A stretch of DNA of 64,000 bases from Arenibacter catalasegens (GTDB lineage Bacteria > Bacteroidota > Bacteroidia > Flavobacteriales > Flavobacteriaceae). The stretch spans positions 39,764-103,763 of the forward strand of contig NZ_PHQQ01000025.1 in assembly GCF_002909235.1 (NCBI RefSeq), written 5' to 3'. A program made the position numbers and the translations under genes. A model generated the notes under the pieces. That model worked only from the letters and a program-made list of their open reading frames with translations. It was not told the DNA's origin and made no database searches. Shown in pieces: positions 1-8,654 of this stretch; the first letter of the stretch is position 1, and each line of letters starts with the position of its first letter.

Positions 1-501
1 AAGTTCATCGGGCACTGCATATTTTTTAGCCTTAACCGGCATTGTATGATGAAAAGCCGTATCAAAAACAGCAATTTGTTTGGCAGTGGGAAAAACCTCT
101 TCGGCCAATACAATTCCTTCCAGGTTATGTGGATTGTGCAATGGGGCCAAGACCGACAGTTCTTGTATTTTATCTTTTACCTCCTGTGTAATCAAGGTTG
201 TTTTTGAAAAGGTATTTCCACCATGTACCACTCGGTGGCCTACAATTCCAATATCGTTGACATTTTGAATAACCCCTTTCTTGGGGTCCATCAATAGCTT
301 TGCCATTTTTAAGAACCCTACATTGTGATTGGGTATTTTCTCTATTTCCTCAGATTCCACAGTATTGGATTTATACTTCACTGTTGAATTTTTTGAGCCA
401 ATGCGTTCTATCACCCCTTTACAGATCAATAGCTCCGTAGGCATTTGAATCAATTGATATTTTATGGAAGAACTGCCTGCGTTGATGATCAGTATGTTCA
501 T
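1..501 (-). CDS. ackA: Acetate kinase, C-terminus cut by window edge
   Basis: Acetate kinase interconverts acetyl phosphate plus ADP with acetate plus ATP in the cytoplasm, the second step of the Pta-AckA acetate pathway. About 166 N-terminal residues are visible. They begin MNILIINAGSSSIKY, the ASKHA phosphate-binding signature, and continue with a GHRVVHGG segment near residue 88 and an FDTAFHHTMP segment near 145, both conserved in the family. The ATG at 501 is directly followed by the family core, so the start is secure. The stop lies outside the window. The gene follows pta on the same strand with a 23-base gap, so the two form an operon. Confidence 0.95.
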   Translation of the reverse strand, partial: MNILIINAGSSSIKYQLIQMPTELLICKGVIERIGSKNSTVKYKSNTVESEEIEKIPNHNVGFLKMAKLLMDPKKGVIQNVNDIGIVGHRVVHGGNTFSKTTLITQEVKDKIQELSVLAPLHNPHNLEGIVLAEEVFPTAKQIAVFDTAFHHTMPVKAKKYAVPDEL

Positions 502-524
502 AGTTTATAATTTATCTTTTTAAA

Positions 525-2618
525 TTAAAGGCCTTGTGCTTGTATGGCAGTTATTACAACAGTATTAAAAATATCATCCACAGTACAGCCACGGCTTAGA
601 TCGTTTACAGGCTTGTTCAGACCTTGCAACATTGGACCAATGGCCAAGGCGCCTGTTTCCCTTTGTACGGCCTTATAAGTGTTGTTTCCGGTATTGAGGT
701 CCGGAAAAATAAAAACGCTGGCCTGACCGGCCACCTCAGAATCCGGCAGTTTACTTTTGCCCACATTTATATCTACTGCGGCATCGTACTGAATAGGCCC
801 CTCCACTTTTAGATCTGGACGTTTCATTTTTATTATTTCTGTTGCCTTGCGCACCCTATCCACGTCCTCACCAACCCCTGAGGTACCAGAGGAATAGGAA
901 AGCATGGCAATTTTGGGTTCAATACCAAAAGCGATACTGGTAGCAGCCGAAGAAATAGCAATTTCTGCCAATTGTTCTGCTGTAGGATTCGGATTTATGG
1001 CGCAATCCCCAAATATGGTAACTCGGTTGGGGAGACACATAAAGAAGACCGAGGAAACTATGGAGACCTCTGGCCTGGTTTTAATAAATTGCAATGCCGG
1101 CCTAATGGTATGCTGGGTGGTATGAATAGCTCCGGAGACCATACCATCGGCATGGCCTTTGTAGACCATCATGGTTCCAAAATAGGAAACATCCTCCATA
1201 AGGTCTTTCGCCATGGCAAGATTAACATTTTTATTCTTGCGCAGTTCGTAAAGGGTGTCGGCGTAATCCAAAAAATTGGGAGACGAGGTGGGATCTATGA
1301 TAGTGATGCTGCTGAAATCCAAATTAATATCCAACTCCGTAATTTTCGCCTTTATTTGCTCAGGGTCACCTAACAATGTAATGGTAACGGCATTGGTATC
1401 TATTAGTTTTTTGGTAGCGAATAAGATGCGATCATCCGCTCCTTCGGGAAGAACAATATGCTTTTTGGCTGATTTAGCCCTTTTTAGAAGATTGTACTGG
1501 AACATCCGAGGGGTAATCCCCTCCGCCTTAAAAGTAATAAGACGTTCGGCCAATTCATTAATCGGTACATATTTCTCGAATTCCTGTATAGAGGTTGTTA
1601 TTTTCTCCTTGTTTTCCGCATATATTCTTGGTTTAATGGTGCCTATACGGTTGGTTACCGAAAAAGTACCGTCAGCTACGGATATTATTGGAATTATATC
1701 GGAGAGTCCTTCAATAAGTTTAATGATAGATTCCTCTGGCAACAGACCGCCCGTTAATATTATGCCTGAAAGATTTGGATAATTGGTGGAGATATTGGCC
1801 TGTAATGCACCTAAAATTATATCTGCCCGATCCCCAGGAGTTATCACCAAGCTGTCCTTTTTTAAATGGGTGAGATAATTCCGGAGTTGCATGGCTCCCA
1901 CACTAAATTCTCCGGCCTGATTGTTTATAAAATTCTCACCAAACAAAACCTTGCCAGAAAGTTTCTGTGCAATTTCCTTTACGGTAGGATTTCCCAATAT
2001 TGGGTTAAGGGGAATAGCCCCAACCAAAACTTTTTCCGGCAATTTTTTCTTGAGACTTGAGACCACTAAATCTATGTTCTCAGGCTGTACTTTATTGGCT
2101 ACCGTCAATAGTACTTCCACACCTTTTTCTTTAAAGGAATCATAGGCCATGTATACATTTCCAACTAATTCTTGTAGGGTTTTGCCCATTCCGTTGGCAA
2201 TGATGACTGCGGGAATCCCCAGGTTTTTTGCAATTAGAACATTAATGTCCCACTCTATAATGGCACCTTCCCCAGAAAAATCGGTTCCTTCCACCAAGAC
2301 AATATCGAAACGATCTTCAATAGCTTTATACTTATTGATGATTTTACCTATGATTTCATCATCCTTGTCCAAATTTTTGAGTTGTACTACCTCACTTCGT
2401 GTATAAGCAAAGGAATCCTCGAATTTTTGGTCCACCTCAAAATGCTTTAGTATGGTATCTATATGGTCGTCTACATTGTTCTTTTCAAAGTCATCTATAA
2501 TGGGCCTGAAATAGCCCACTTTGGCCGTTTTTCCCAATAATAGTTGCATAAGGCCCAAGGATACGATCGATTTTCCGCTATTGGGTTCTGTAGTGGCAAT
2601 ATAAATGGCTTTACTCAT
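525..2618 (-). CDS. pta: Phosphate acetyltransferase, long form
   Basis: Pta converts acetyl-CoA and phosphate to acetyl phosphate, feeding the downstream acetate kinase. The 697-residue length is that of the long three-domain form. A BioD-like P-loop domain starts at the N-terminus (TTEPNSGKS near residues 9-17). A DRTGG-type middle domain spans roughly 210-330. The catalytic PTA_PTB domain begins near 375 (KRAKSAKKHIVLPEG) and carries SYSSGTSGVGEDV and the family end ITAIQAQGL. An ATG at 2618 is used. The divergent universal stress gene begins 250 bases away, and a TGAC-N4-GTCA palindrome lies between them, so oxygen- or redox-responsive control is plausible but inferred. Confidence 0.96.
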   Translation of the reverse strand: MSKAIYIATTEPNSGKSIVSLGLMQLLLGKTAKVGYFRPIIDDFEKNNVDDHIDTILKHFEVDQKFEDSFAYTRSEVVQLKNLDKDDEIIGKIINKYKAIEDRFDIVLVEGTDFSGEGAIIEWDINVLIAKNLGIPAVIIANGMGKTLQELVGNVYMAYDSFKEKGVEVLLTVANKVQPENIDLVVSSLKKKLPEKVLVGAIPLNPILGNPTVKEIAQKLSGKVLFGENFINNQAGEFSVGAMQLRNYLTHLKKDSLVITPGDRADIILGALQANISTNYPNLSGIILTGGLLPEESIIKLIEGLSDIIPIISVADGTFSVTNRIGTIKPRIYAENKEKITTSIQEFEKYVPINELAERLITFKAEGITPRMFQYNLLKRAKSAKKHIVLPEGADDRILFATKKLIDTNAVTITLLGDPEQIKAKITELDINLDFSSITIIDPTSSPNFLDYADTLYELRKNKNVNLAMAKDLMEDVSYFGTMMVYKGHADGMVSGAIHTTQHTIRPALQFIKTRPEVSIVSSVFFMCLPNRVTIFGDCAINPNPTAEQLAEIAISSAATSIAFGIEPKIAMLSYSSGTSGVGEDVDRVRKATEIIKMKRPDLKVEGPIQYDAAVDINVGKSKLPDSEVAGQASVFIFPDLNTGNNTYKAVQRETGALAIGPMLQGLNKPVNDLSRGCTVDDIFNTVVITAIQAQGL

Positions 2619-2700
2619 AAATCAAGTGGATTTCTTATACTTTATAATCTAACGAATTATTTTCTGACCGCGAAGTTCGGGCTTAGAAAGATTACCTTAT

Positions 2701-2714
2701 ATGACAGAAGTCAT
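2701..2714. promoter_or_regulatory. Crp/Fnr-like palindrome between pta and usp
   Basis: ATGACAGAAGTCAT is a perfect inverted repeat with 5-base arms and a 4-base centre. This is the TGAY-N4-RTCA form recognised by Crp/Fnr-family regulators. It sits 83 bases upstream of pta and 154 bases upstream of the divergent universal stress gene. The assignment is by motif shape and by recurrence of the same form at four other intergenic sites in this window. Confidence 0.5.
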
Positions 2715-2867
2715 TTAATGCTCCAACAAAAAGCCCTAATTTTATTGAACGAACTTTATCCCACAATCAAATTTGCTGTTGGAGTAAACCATCTAATTAG
2801 GAATACGGTATAATGTCTAATAATCAATCAGCAAGTTTAATCTATAATATTTCAATAAATCTTTAAA

Positions 2868-3728
2868 ATGAAAACACTGCTTTATGCTACGGATTATTCA
2901 GAAAACTCAGCCTCTGCTTTGAAATATGCATATGCTTTAAGTAGATTATTAAGTACTCGAATGGTTGTAACCCATGTTTTTGAAGACTCCAATATTATTG
3001 ATATGGAAGAACTTGATGATCAGCCTCGTTTGGAAGGGAATATATTTAAATTACACCGGTCCAAGTTGGAGCTATTCTGTAGTAAACACCTGGGTAGTAA
3101 ATGGGACAATCCTACTATACAATTGGAAGCGGTACAGAACAAATCAGTGATAAAGGGGATTATTTCCAAGGCAGAAGATTGGCATGCCCAGATGATTTTG
3201 GTGGGTACTAAAGGAGGAAGCAGTTTAGACGAATTAATTTTAGGCAGTACCACCAAGAAGCTCATTGAAAGGGCCCCATGTCCAGTATTGGCCATTCCAG
3301 CCGACGAGGACCGCATTAATATCCGTACCATAGTCTATGCCACAGATTTTGAGGAGGAAGATATACATGCCATCCATAAACTAACAGAAATTGCCAAGCC
3401 TTTATCGGCTAAGATCAAGGTGGTGCATATTTCCACAAATGAGGAATATACGGGGGATTTGTTGATGGAGTGGTTCAAGGAAATGCTCAAAACCAAGGTG
3501 GATTATCCAGAGATTGAATTTGAGCTATTGTTTTCGGCGGATGTATTTGAAACCCTGAGAGTATATCTTGGTGTAGTAAATGCGGATATTATTGTTATGT
3601 TGGAAAGGGAAAAGAAGGGATTTCTTAAAAAATGGTTCCATAAAGACCTTGTTAAAAAAATGGAGGACTACGGAAGGGTGAGTTTGATGAGTTTTAATGA
3701 GCACAACCATCAGACACTACATTTTTAA
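2868..3728 (+). CDS. Universal stress protein, tandem UspA domains
   Basis: A cytoplasmic 286-residue protein made of two UspA folds. The first runs from about residue 1 to 145 (MKTLLYATDYSENS at the start, then the ATP-loop-like GTKGGSSLDELILGSTT and APCPVLAIP). The second starts near 153 (TIVYATDFEEEDIHA) and is more degenerate: it ends in FLKKWFHKDLVKKM without a clear glycine-rich loop. Double-domain Usp proteins of this kind are typical of Bacteroidota and are usually induced by low oxygen or energy stress. It is divergent from pta-ackA. A paralogue lies at 54781-55620 beside the CbpA gene. The specific ligand cannot be told from sequence. Confidence 0.9.
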   Translation: MKTLLYATDYSENSASALKYAYALSRLLSTRMVVTHVFEDSNIIDMEELDDQPRLEGNIFKLHRSKLELFCSKHLGSKWDNPTIQLEAVQNKSVIKGIISKAEDWHAQMILVGTKGGSSLDELILGSTTKKLIERAPCPVLAIPADEDRINIRTIVYATDFEEEDIHAIHKLTEIAKPLSAKIKVVHISTNEEYTGDLLMEWFKEMLKTKVDYPEIEFELLFSADVFETLRVYLGVVNADIIVMLEREKKGFLKKWFHKDLVKKMEDYGRVSLMSFNEHNHQTLHF

Positions 3729-3801
3729 ACTTATTCAAAATACCGTTTATTATGTCCCTAACCAATTCTTAATAGGGTCATAATTTCCATTGTTCCTAAT
3801 C

Positions 3802-4872
3802 CTAGCGAAGTGCCATAGCGCCAAAATAAGCGGCTCCAAGGAGTGCCGTTTTTTCATTAAGGATAACTTTAACGGGCACCTTTTCCAAAAGTGAGCTTAA
3901 ACGCCCGGACTGGATAAAATTGTTATAAAAGACTTCCCTGTTAACACCTGTTAGGATTTTCGGCAAGATGCCCCCACCTATATATATTCCACCTGTAGCC
4001 TTAAATTTTAAAGCTAACTGCGCAGCTTCTATGGCCAAGAACCGTATGAAAAGGTCCAAGGTTTCTACACAAACAGCATCTTTTCCTTCCAATGCAGTCT
4101 TGGTAATAGTGGCAGAAGGATTTTCCTGGGATATTTGATCACTCAACCATTGCGGTTCCTTTATGCCGCTTATTCCCCGTAAGAACAAATAAAGTGCTAA
4201 GATTCCAGGACCAGATAACAATCTCTCCCAACTAACATGACCATATTTTTGTTGAAAGTGTTGTAAAATTTTAATGTCCAATTCACTGCGTGGACTAAAA
4301 TCACAATGACCTCCCTCACAGGCGAAAGGGTGGTAGTGGAATCCGTCCCAGAACATCCCCGCTTCCCCAAGTCCTGTACCTGGAGATATCAAGGCGGCAT
4401 TGCCTGGTATTTTGGATCCGTATTTTAGTGTTTCAAAGTCTTTTTCTTGGAGTGCTGCCAGACCATAGGCATTGGCCTCCATATCATTTATCAAAGAAAC
4501 GGAACTGATATGTAGTTCCTTACTAATTTCTTCGCTGTCTATGGCCCATGAAAAATTGGTACCAAATACTTTGCCTTGGGTTACGGGGCCGGCAACTCCT
4601 AAACAAACCCCATCTATTCTGGGTAATTCTTTAGTATGAAAGGCAGCCACTATCTCCATAAAGGATTTATATTTTTTGGTGGGATACGATTTTTCCTTTA
4701 AAGGTTCTAGATCCCCGGCCTCGATTTGAAAAAGGGCTAAATTTGTTTTTGTACCACCAACATCAGCGGCCAAAATCACCCCTTTGTCGTGGGATGCTTT
4801 GGTGTTCATAAATGCCAAGGGTATCTGGCCTTCATGGATAGCGGGTAACGAGAATTTTTCAATGTTCTGCAT
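3802..4872 (-). CDS. glk: Glucokinase
   Basis: An ATP-dependent glucose kinase of the bacterial Glk (ASKHA) family that makes glucose 6-phosphate in the cytoplasm. The phosphate-1 motif ADVGGTKTN lies at about residues 36-44. It is followed by SLINDMEANAYGLAAL, the adenosine-type SPGTGLGEAG and CEGGHCDFSPRSE, all typical of Glk rather than ROK kinases. The length of 356 is slightly above the usual 320-340 because of a roughly 30-residue N-terminal extension, and the true start could be internal. It is followed on the same strand by a PfkB kinase (86-base gap) and a lactate dehydrogenase-like gene, which suggests a glycolytic/fermentative unit. Confidence 0.9.
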   Translation of the reverse strand: MQNIEKFSLPAIHEGQIPLAFMNTKASHDKGVILAADVGGTKTNLALFQIEAGDLEPLKEKSYPTKKYKSFMEIVAAFHTKELPRIDGVCLGVAGPVTQGKVFGTNFSWAIDSEEISKELHISSVSLINDMEANAYGLAALQEKDFETLKYGSKIPGNAALISPGTGLGEAGMFWDGFHYHPFACEGGHCDFSPRSELDIKILQHFQQKYGHVSWERLLSGPGILALYLFLRGISGIKEPQWLSDQISQENPSATITKTALEGKDAVCVETLDLFIRFLAIEAAQLALKFKATGGIYIGGGILPKILTGVNREVFYNNFIQSGRLSSLLEKVPVKVILNEKTALLGAAYFGAMALR

Positions 4873-4957
4873 GCTATTTTCTTTTAGGCAATGATTATGT
4901 TATCGTCCAATTTAATGTTATGAATTAGAGGAAGCAATTTAACTGCTTCTAAGTGGT

Positions 4958-5899
4958 TTATTTTTGTGTCTTTTGGATCCATTTGTACAACATGTCTGCA
5001 TCGTCCTTATTGCACAATTGTGTACCTTCATGCATGGTAGCTGCGGTACCGCAGGCTACACCATATTTTACCATCTCGCTATAGGTTTTGCCCTGAAGCA
5101 GACTCACTATCATACCTGCTACCATGCTATCACCCGCTCCAATGGTACTTTTTTGCAGAACAGTGGGTGCGGGAATATGCTCCATTAGGTTTTTAGTCGC
5201 CAAGAGGGCTCCTTTTGCCCCCAAAGAGACAACAAGTATCTCACAATCATGTTCATCCAAAAACTTTTTGGCAAGTGTTTCCAGTTCTATCGCGGATATG
5301 GATTTTACTCCGCACAAGGAGCTTAGCTCGCCCAAATTGGGCTTCAACATAAAAACTCTGGATTTTGTTGCCTTTACCAATGCCTCTCCCGAAGTGTCCA
5401 AAACAAACCTAATTTTTTTCTTTTTGGCTACTTCGGCTACCTGTACGTAAAAATCATCCGGCATTCCCGGGGGTAATTTACCGCTGGCTACTAAATAATC
5501 TCCTTCATTTAATTTTTTTTCCAATATCTCTAATACAACTTCCCATTCCTTTTTTTCAACCTGTGGCCCCGGTACCCCAAAGCGGTATTGTAAATTGGTT
5601 GTGGTATCGGTAACAGCAAGATTATCGCGTGTCCATCCCTCGATGGGAATCGCTAATTGGTCAATACCTGTCTTGTCCAATAATTGCTTTAAATGTTCAC
5701 CGGTAGGACCGCCTGCGAGATATATACAGAGTGAATCCATACCCAACTTTTTAACGGCACGGGATACATTGATGCCACCACCACCTGCATCATAGGTAGG
5801 TGAGGAGCATCGTAATTTTGTATTGGGGCTAATGCCCGCCACTGTTACACTCTTGTCCAGTACTGGGTTCAAAGTAAGTGTTACTATTCTATGGTACAT
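4958..5899 (-). CDS. PfkB-family sugar kinase (1-phosphofructokinase-like)
   Basis: A PfkB/ribokinase-fold kinase of 313 residues. The N-terminal RIVTLTLNPVLDKSV resembles 1-phosphofructokinase, tagatose-6-phosphate kinase and Pfk-2. The sugar-binding GGGGINVSRAVKKLG lies at 39-53, and the catalytic GAGD is at 254-257 with D257 the expected base. The frame remains open up to 5959, but the ATG at 5899 is preferred because homologous sequence starts there and it avoids overlap with the upstream dehydrogenase, whose stop is at 5922. Exact substrate (fructose 1-phosphate, fructose 6-phosphate or tagatose 6-phosphate) is not decided by motifs. Its neighbours glk and ldh fit a glycolytic role. Confidence 0.85.
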   Translation of the reverse strand: MYHRIVTLTLNPVLDKSVTVAGISPNTKLRCSSPTYDAGGGGINVSRAVKKLGMDSLCIYLAGGPTGEHLKQLLDKTGIDQLAIPIEGWTRDNLAVTDTTTNLQYRFGVPGPQVEKKEWEVVLEILEKKLNEGDYLVASGKLPPGMPDDFYVQVAEVAKKKKIRFVLDTSGEALVKATKSRVFMLKPNLGELSSLCGVKSISAIELETLAKKFLDEHDCEILVVSLGAKGALLATKNLMEHIPAPTVLQKSTIGAGDSMVAGMIVSLLQGKTYSEMVKYGVACGTAATMHEGTQLCNKDDADMLYKWIQKTQK

Positions 5900-5921
5900 G
5901 TTAATCGAAGTTTTATTAGTT

Positions 5922-6911
5922 TTAGAGGACCTCGTTTTTACAGGGAAGTCCCTTTTCAAGACAATCCAAATTCTCTATGGTCGTTTCGGCAATATTTTTT
6001 AGGGCGGTATCGGTTAAAAAAGCCTGATGACTAGTAATCATTACATTGCGCAAGGTCATTAATCGGGCAATCATGTCATCCTGTAGGATGTCTTCCGAAT
6101 GATCTTCAAAAAACAAGCCTTCTTCCTCCTCATAAACATCCATTCCATAATACCCAATTTGTTGGGATTTAAGGCCATTAATAACATCTTGGGTATTTAC
6201 CAATCCTCCTCTACCGGTATTGATCAGCATTACCCCCTTTTTCATTTTGGCGATCTGGGCTTCGTTTACCAGATAATGTGTTTGTTCCTTCAAGGGGACA
6301 TGTAAGGAAATAATATCGGATTGGTTACACAGGCTATCCAAATCGGTATAGGTTGCCTTGCATTCTTCCACTAGGGTTTGGTCTATCACCGTATCGTATG
6401 CCAGAATATGACATCCAAAACCATGTAGAATTTTAGCCGCGATTCTGCCAATTTTCCCAGTACCAACAATACCGACTGTTTTTCCGTTCATATCAAAACC
6501 TACCAATCCGTCCAAGGAATAATTCATTTCCATAATGCGATAATGGCTTCTTATTAACTTGCGGTTTAGAGCTAGAATTATTGCCACTGTAAATTCAGCT
6601 ATGGAATTGGGCGAATAGTCCGGAACACGGACAATTCTTATTCCCAGGGATTTGGCGTACGGTATATCCACGTTGTTATAGCCAGCGGAACGCAGGGCAA
6701 TGTGTTTTACTCCAATCTCATGCAGCTTGTCCAATACGGGAGCAGAACCGTTATCTTGTGTGAATATGCAAATGGCTTCACAACCCTTGGCCAAAATCGT
6801 GGTATCTATATTAAGATAGGAGTCCAATAATTTTAGCTCATGTTTATTGTCGTTGGCATCTACTAAATATTCTTTCTCAAATTTGTGTGTATTAAAAACA
6901 GCTACTTTCAT
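5922..6911 (-). CDS. ldhA: D-2-hydroxyacid dehydrogenase, D-lactate dehydrogenase-like
   Basis: An NAD-dependent D-isomer 2-hydroxyacid dehydrogenase of 329 residues, best matching fermentative D-lactate dehydrogenase (pyruvate to D-lactate). The early segment MKVAVFNTHKFEKEY, the Rossmann motif VGIVGTGKIGRIAAK near 150, arginine 234 in NTGRGGLV, an acidic stretch DVYEEEE near 257 and histidine 295 in TSHQAF supply the Arg-Glu-His catalytic set. The ATG at 6911 is chosen over an upstream one at 6932 because the family begins with MKVAVF. A TGAT-N4-GTCA palindrome lies 74 bases upstream, in keeping with fermentation control. The symbol is by family resemblance. Confidence 0.85.
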   Translation of the reverse strand: MKVAVFNTHKFEKEYLVDANDNKHELKLLDSYLNIDTTILAKGCEAICIFTQDNGSAPVLDKLHEIGVKHIALRSAGYNNVDIPYAKSLGIRIVRVPDYSPNSIAEFTVAIILALNRKLIRSHYRIMEMNYSLDGLVGFDMNGKTVGIVGTGKIGRIAAKILHGFGCHILAYDTVIDQTLVEECKATYTDLDSLCNQSDIISLHVPLKEQTHYLVNEAQIAKMKKGVMLINTGRGGLVNTQDVINGLKSQQIGYYGMDVYEEEEGLFFEDHSEDILQDDMIARLMTLRNVMITSHQAFLTDTALKNIAETTIENLDCLEKGLPCKNEVL

Positions 6912-6984
6912 TATTTGTATTATGAAACACATTAAGGTGTCCTAGTTGCAATTCCAAAGGAAGTAATTATGAAGGTGATCTAAT

Positions 6985-6998
6985 ATGATATTGGTCAT
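6985..6998. promoter_or_regulatory. Crp/Fnr-like palindrome upstream of ldhA
   Basis: ATGATATTGGTCAT matches the TGAY-N4-RTCA form with a single arm mismatch (T against C). It lies 74 bases before the ATG of the lactate dehydrogenase-like gene, a common activator distance. It is the second member of the five-site set. Confidence 0.4.
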
Positions 6999-7123
6999 TA
7001 CCCTATGGTAATATCCATTCTATTACAGTATGGATAAAAAGGGTCAAGGCCTGTATTTATTTAAGAATAAATAGCCAATGAATGAGGTTTGTTTCAATTT
7101 ATGCGAATGTCTTGGACAAGAGG

Positions 7124-7690
7124 TTATTCAATTTTCAATGGAGGTCCCACTACCTGCATTTCATTTTCTGCAAATAGTTGCTTGATCTCTTCTAGACTAG
7201 GCTCATGATCCAAAGCGGACATAGAAACAAAAAAGTTCTCCAATTTACCGGCGGGCTGAAGTGTTACCATCATTTTACCTTTTTCAGATACCTGGCTCCA
7301 AGCATGTGGAACTTTTCTAGGTAGAAATATGCTATCACCAACGCTTAGATTATAGGTTTCATCCCCGACCTTGAAATAGTATGCCCCTTCTAGAACATAA
7401 AATATTTCGTCCTGTTCCAAGTGTATATGCAAAGGAGTTCCTTTTCCTTGGGAAAGAGAAGTTTGTTCAAATATAGCTAGGGAATTATCGGTATCACTAC
7501 CGGATATTTTCACATCCAAGACATTAGAGTTTACTCCCTTTAATTTTATATGTCCATGTATTCTACCTTCCCCTGCATTAATTTTAAAACCTTTGTTCTT
7601 TCTTTTTAATACTTTATCCAGTGATGAAAATGAGAGTAAGGGCAGAGCGGTGATTGTAGATAGGACTGCGATGAAGCTGTTTCTTTGCAT
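7124..7690 (-). CDS. Exported cupin-domain protein
   Basis: A 188-residue protein with an N-terminal hydrophobic leader (RNSFIAVLSTITALPLLSFSS) and one cupin barrel. The first cupin motif is visible as PLHIHLEQDEIFYVLEG near residues 85-101 (His-x-His, then Glu), and the second as LPRKVPHAW near 123-131, so a metal site is likely complete. Cupins of this kind include small dioxygenases and isomerases, and the substrate cannot be inferred. The ATG at 7690 gives a plausible signal peptide; the longer frame from 7729 would bury it. It stands alone between ldhA and the PPOX-like gene. Confidence 0.75.
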   Translation of the reverse strand: MQRNSFIAVLSTITALPLLSFSSLDKVLKRKNKGFKINAGEGRIHGHIKLKGVNSNVLDVKISGSDTDNSLAIFEQTSLSQGKGTPLHIHLEQDEIFYVLEGAYYFKVGDETYNLSVGDSIFLPRKVPHAWSQVSEKGKMMVTLQPAGKLENFFVSMSALDHEPSLEEIKQLFAENEMQVVGPPLKIE

Positions 7691-7929
7691 ATTCCACAAA
7701 TTAAAGATGAATAGGGGCAGTGGGAACATACCTTGTAGTTCCTATATCTAAGTTACGGAATAAGTAGATCGAATAAGAGAATTTATTAGGATAAAAAAAT
7801 AATATAGGTGTAGGTTATGACGAAGCTGAATTTTTATGTTTTACTCAATACGGACATACAAATATTATAGCCTTACCTCTTGGTAAATTGCTGTAAAAAA
7901 TAGGGAACCATTTCAGGTGTTCTCGTATT

Positions 7930-8382
7930 TTAAGTTTCTTTTCTTTTTCCAGTAATCTCCAATATTTTAATACGATATACTGTCGGATTTCCGCGAGAGT
8001 ACAATTTGCTTGAAAATTCACTTATAAATTCTGTTTCCCTATGCTCCTTCCGCAGAATAAGACTTTTAACCCCTTCCGTAAATTGGTGCAATTTAAACTT
8101 GGCATCAGTACCTTGTAGTTCTTCAAAGGTTCCATGGGCCATAACGGATTGCCAATTTTTTGAGGATATAATTTCTTCCACCAATAAGGAAACCGAATGG
8201 TTATTACGCATGGCTTCTATTTTATGTCCTTCTGAGGAATAACTTATTATTGAATGATCTTCTTTGTCATAATAATAGGTGATGGGAAGAACATAAGGCT
8301 GGTGTTGGGATATATATCCCAGATGGCCCGTGTAGTTGTCCATAAGGATACGAATACTCTCGTTAGTTGTTAAATCTATCAT
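7930..8382 (-). CDS. Pyridoxamine 5'-phosphate oxidase-like flavin-binding protein
   Basis: A cytoplasmic protein of 150 residues with the split-barrel FMN-binding fold of the pyridoxamine phosphate oxidase-related family. Visible features are GHLGYISQHQPYVLPITYYYD near 19-39, the strand-turn YSSEGHKIEAMRNNHSVSLLVEE near 48-70 and WQSVMAHGTFEEL near 77-89. Members often bind FMN or heme and are common in redox and nitrosative stress regulons. An ATGAC-N4-GTCAG near-palindrome lies about 97 bases upstream, supporting membership of the regulon suggested for pta, usp and ldhA. Confidence 0.82.
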   Translation of the reverse strand: MIDLTTNESIRILMDNYTGHLGYISQHQPYVLPITYYYDKEDHSIISYSSEGHKIEAMRNNHSVSLLVEEIISSKNWQSVMAHGTFEELQGTDAKFKLHQFTEGVKSLILRKEHRETEFISEFSSKLYSRGNPTVYRIKILEITGKRKET

Positions 8383-8478
8383 GGGTTATAGTTTTGTAAA
8401 TCTGTTATTAAGGACCATTGGTTCTGAGGTGTACCTTTTCATTTAAGTCAAATCTATACCCTTCCGTACAGTTAAAAT

Positions 8479-8492
8479 ATGACAACGGTCAG
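8479..8492. promoter_or_regulatory. Crp/Fnr-like palindrome upstream of the PPOX-like gene
   Basis: ATGACAACGGTCAG fits TGAC-N4-GTCA exactly and differs from a full 14-base palindrome only at the last base. It lies 97 bases upstream of the PPOX-like gene on the minus strand and 163 bases before the divergent exporter operon. The first is the more likely target. Confidence 0.42.
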
Positions 8493-8654
8493 TCTATAAA
8501 TTTTTAGAGAATGACATCTATTTAATAATTCCTTTACAATTGGTTATTGGGCCAATATGCTTGGGATTTAGTTGAAAGTGAATGAATCATGACTTTCCTC
8601 ATATTCTTCATAGTTAAATTACCTTTAATTTGAACTATCCTATAATTCATATCA

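Noticed and set aside
1276..1782. 168-codon open frame opposite pta
   Set aside because: Shadow of the pta coding sequence. Hydrophobic-looking translation arises from the complementary codons.
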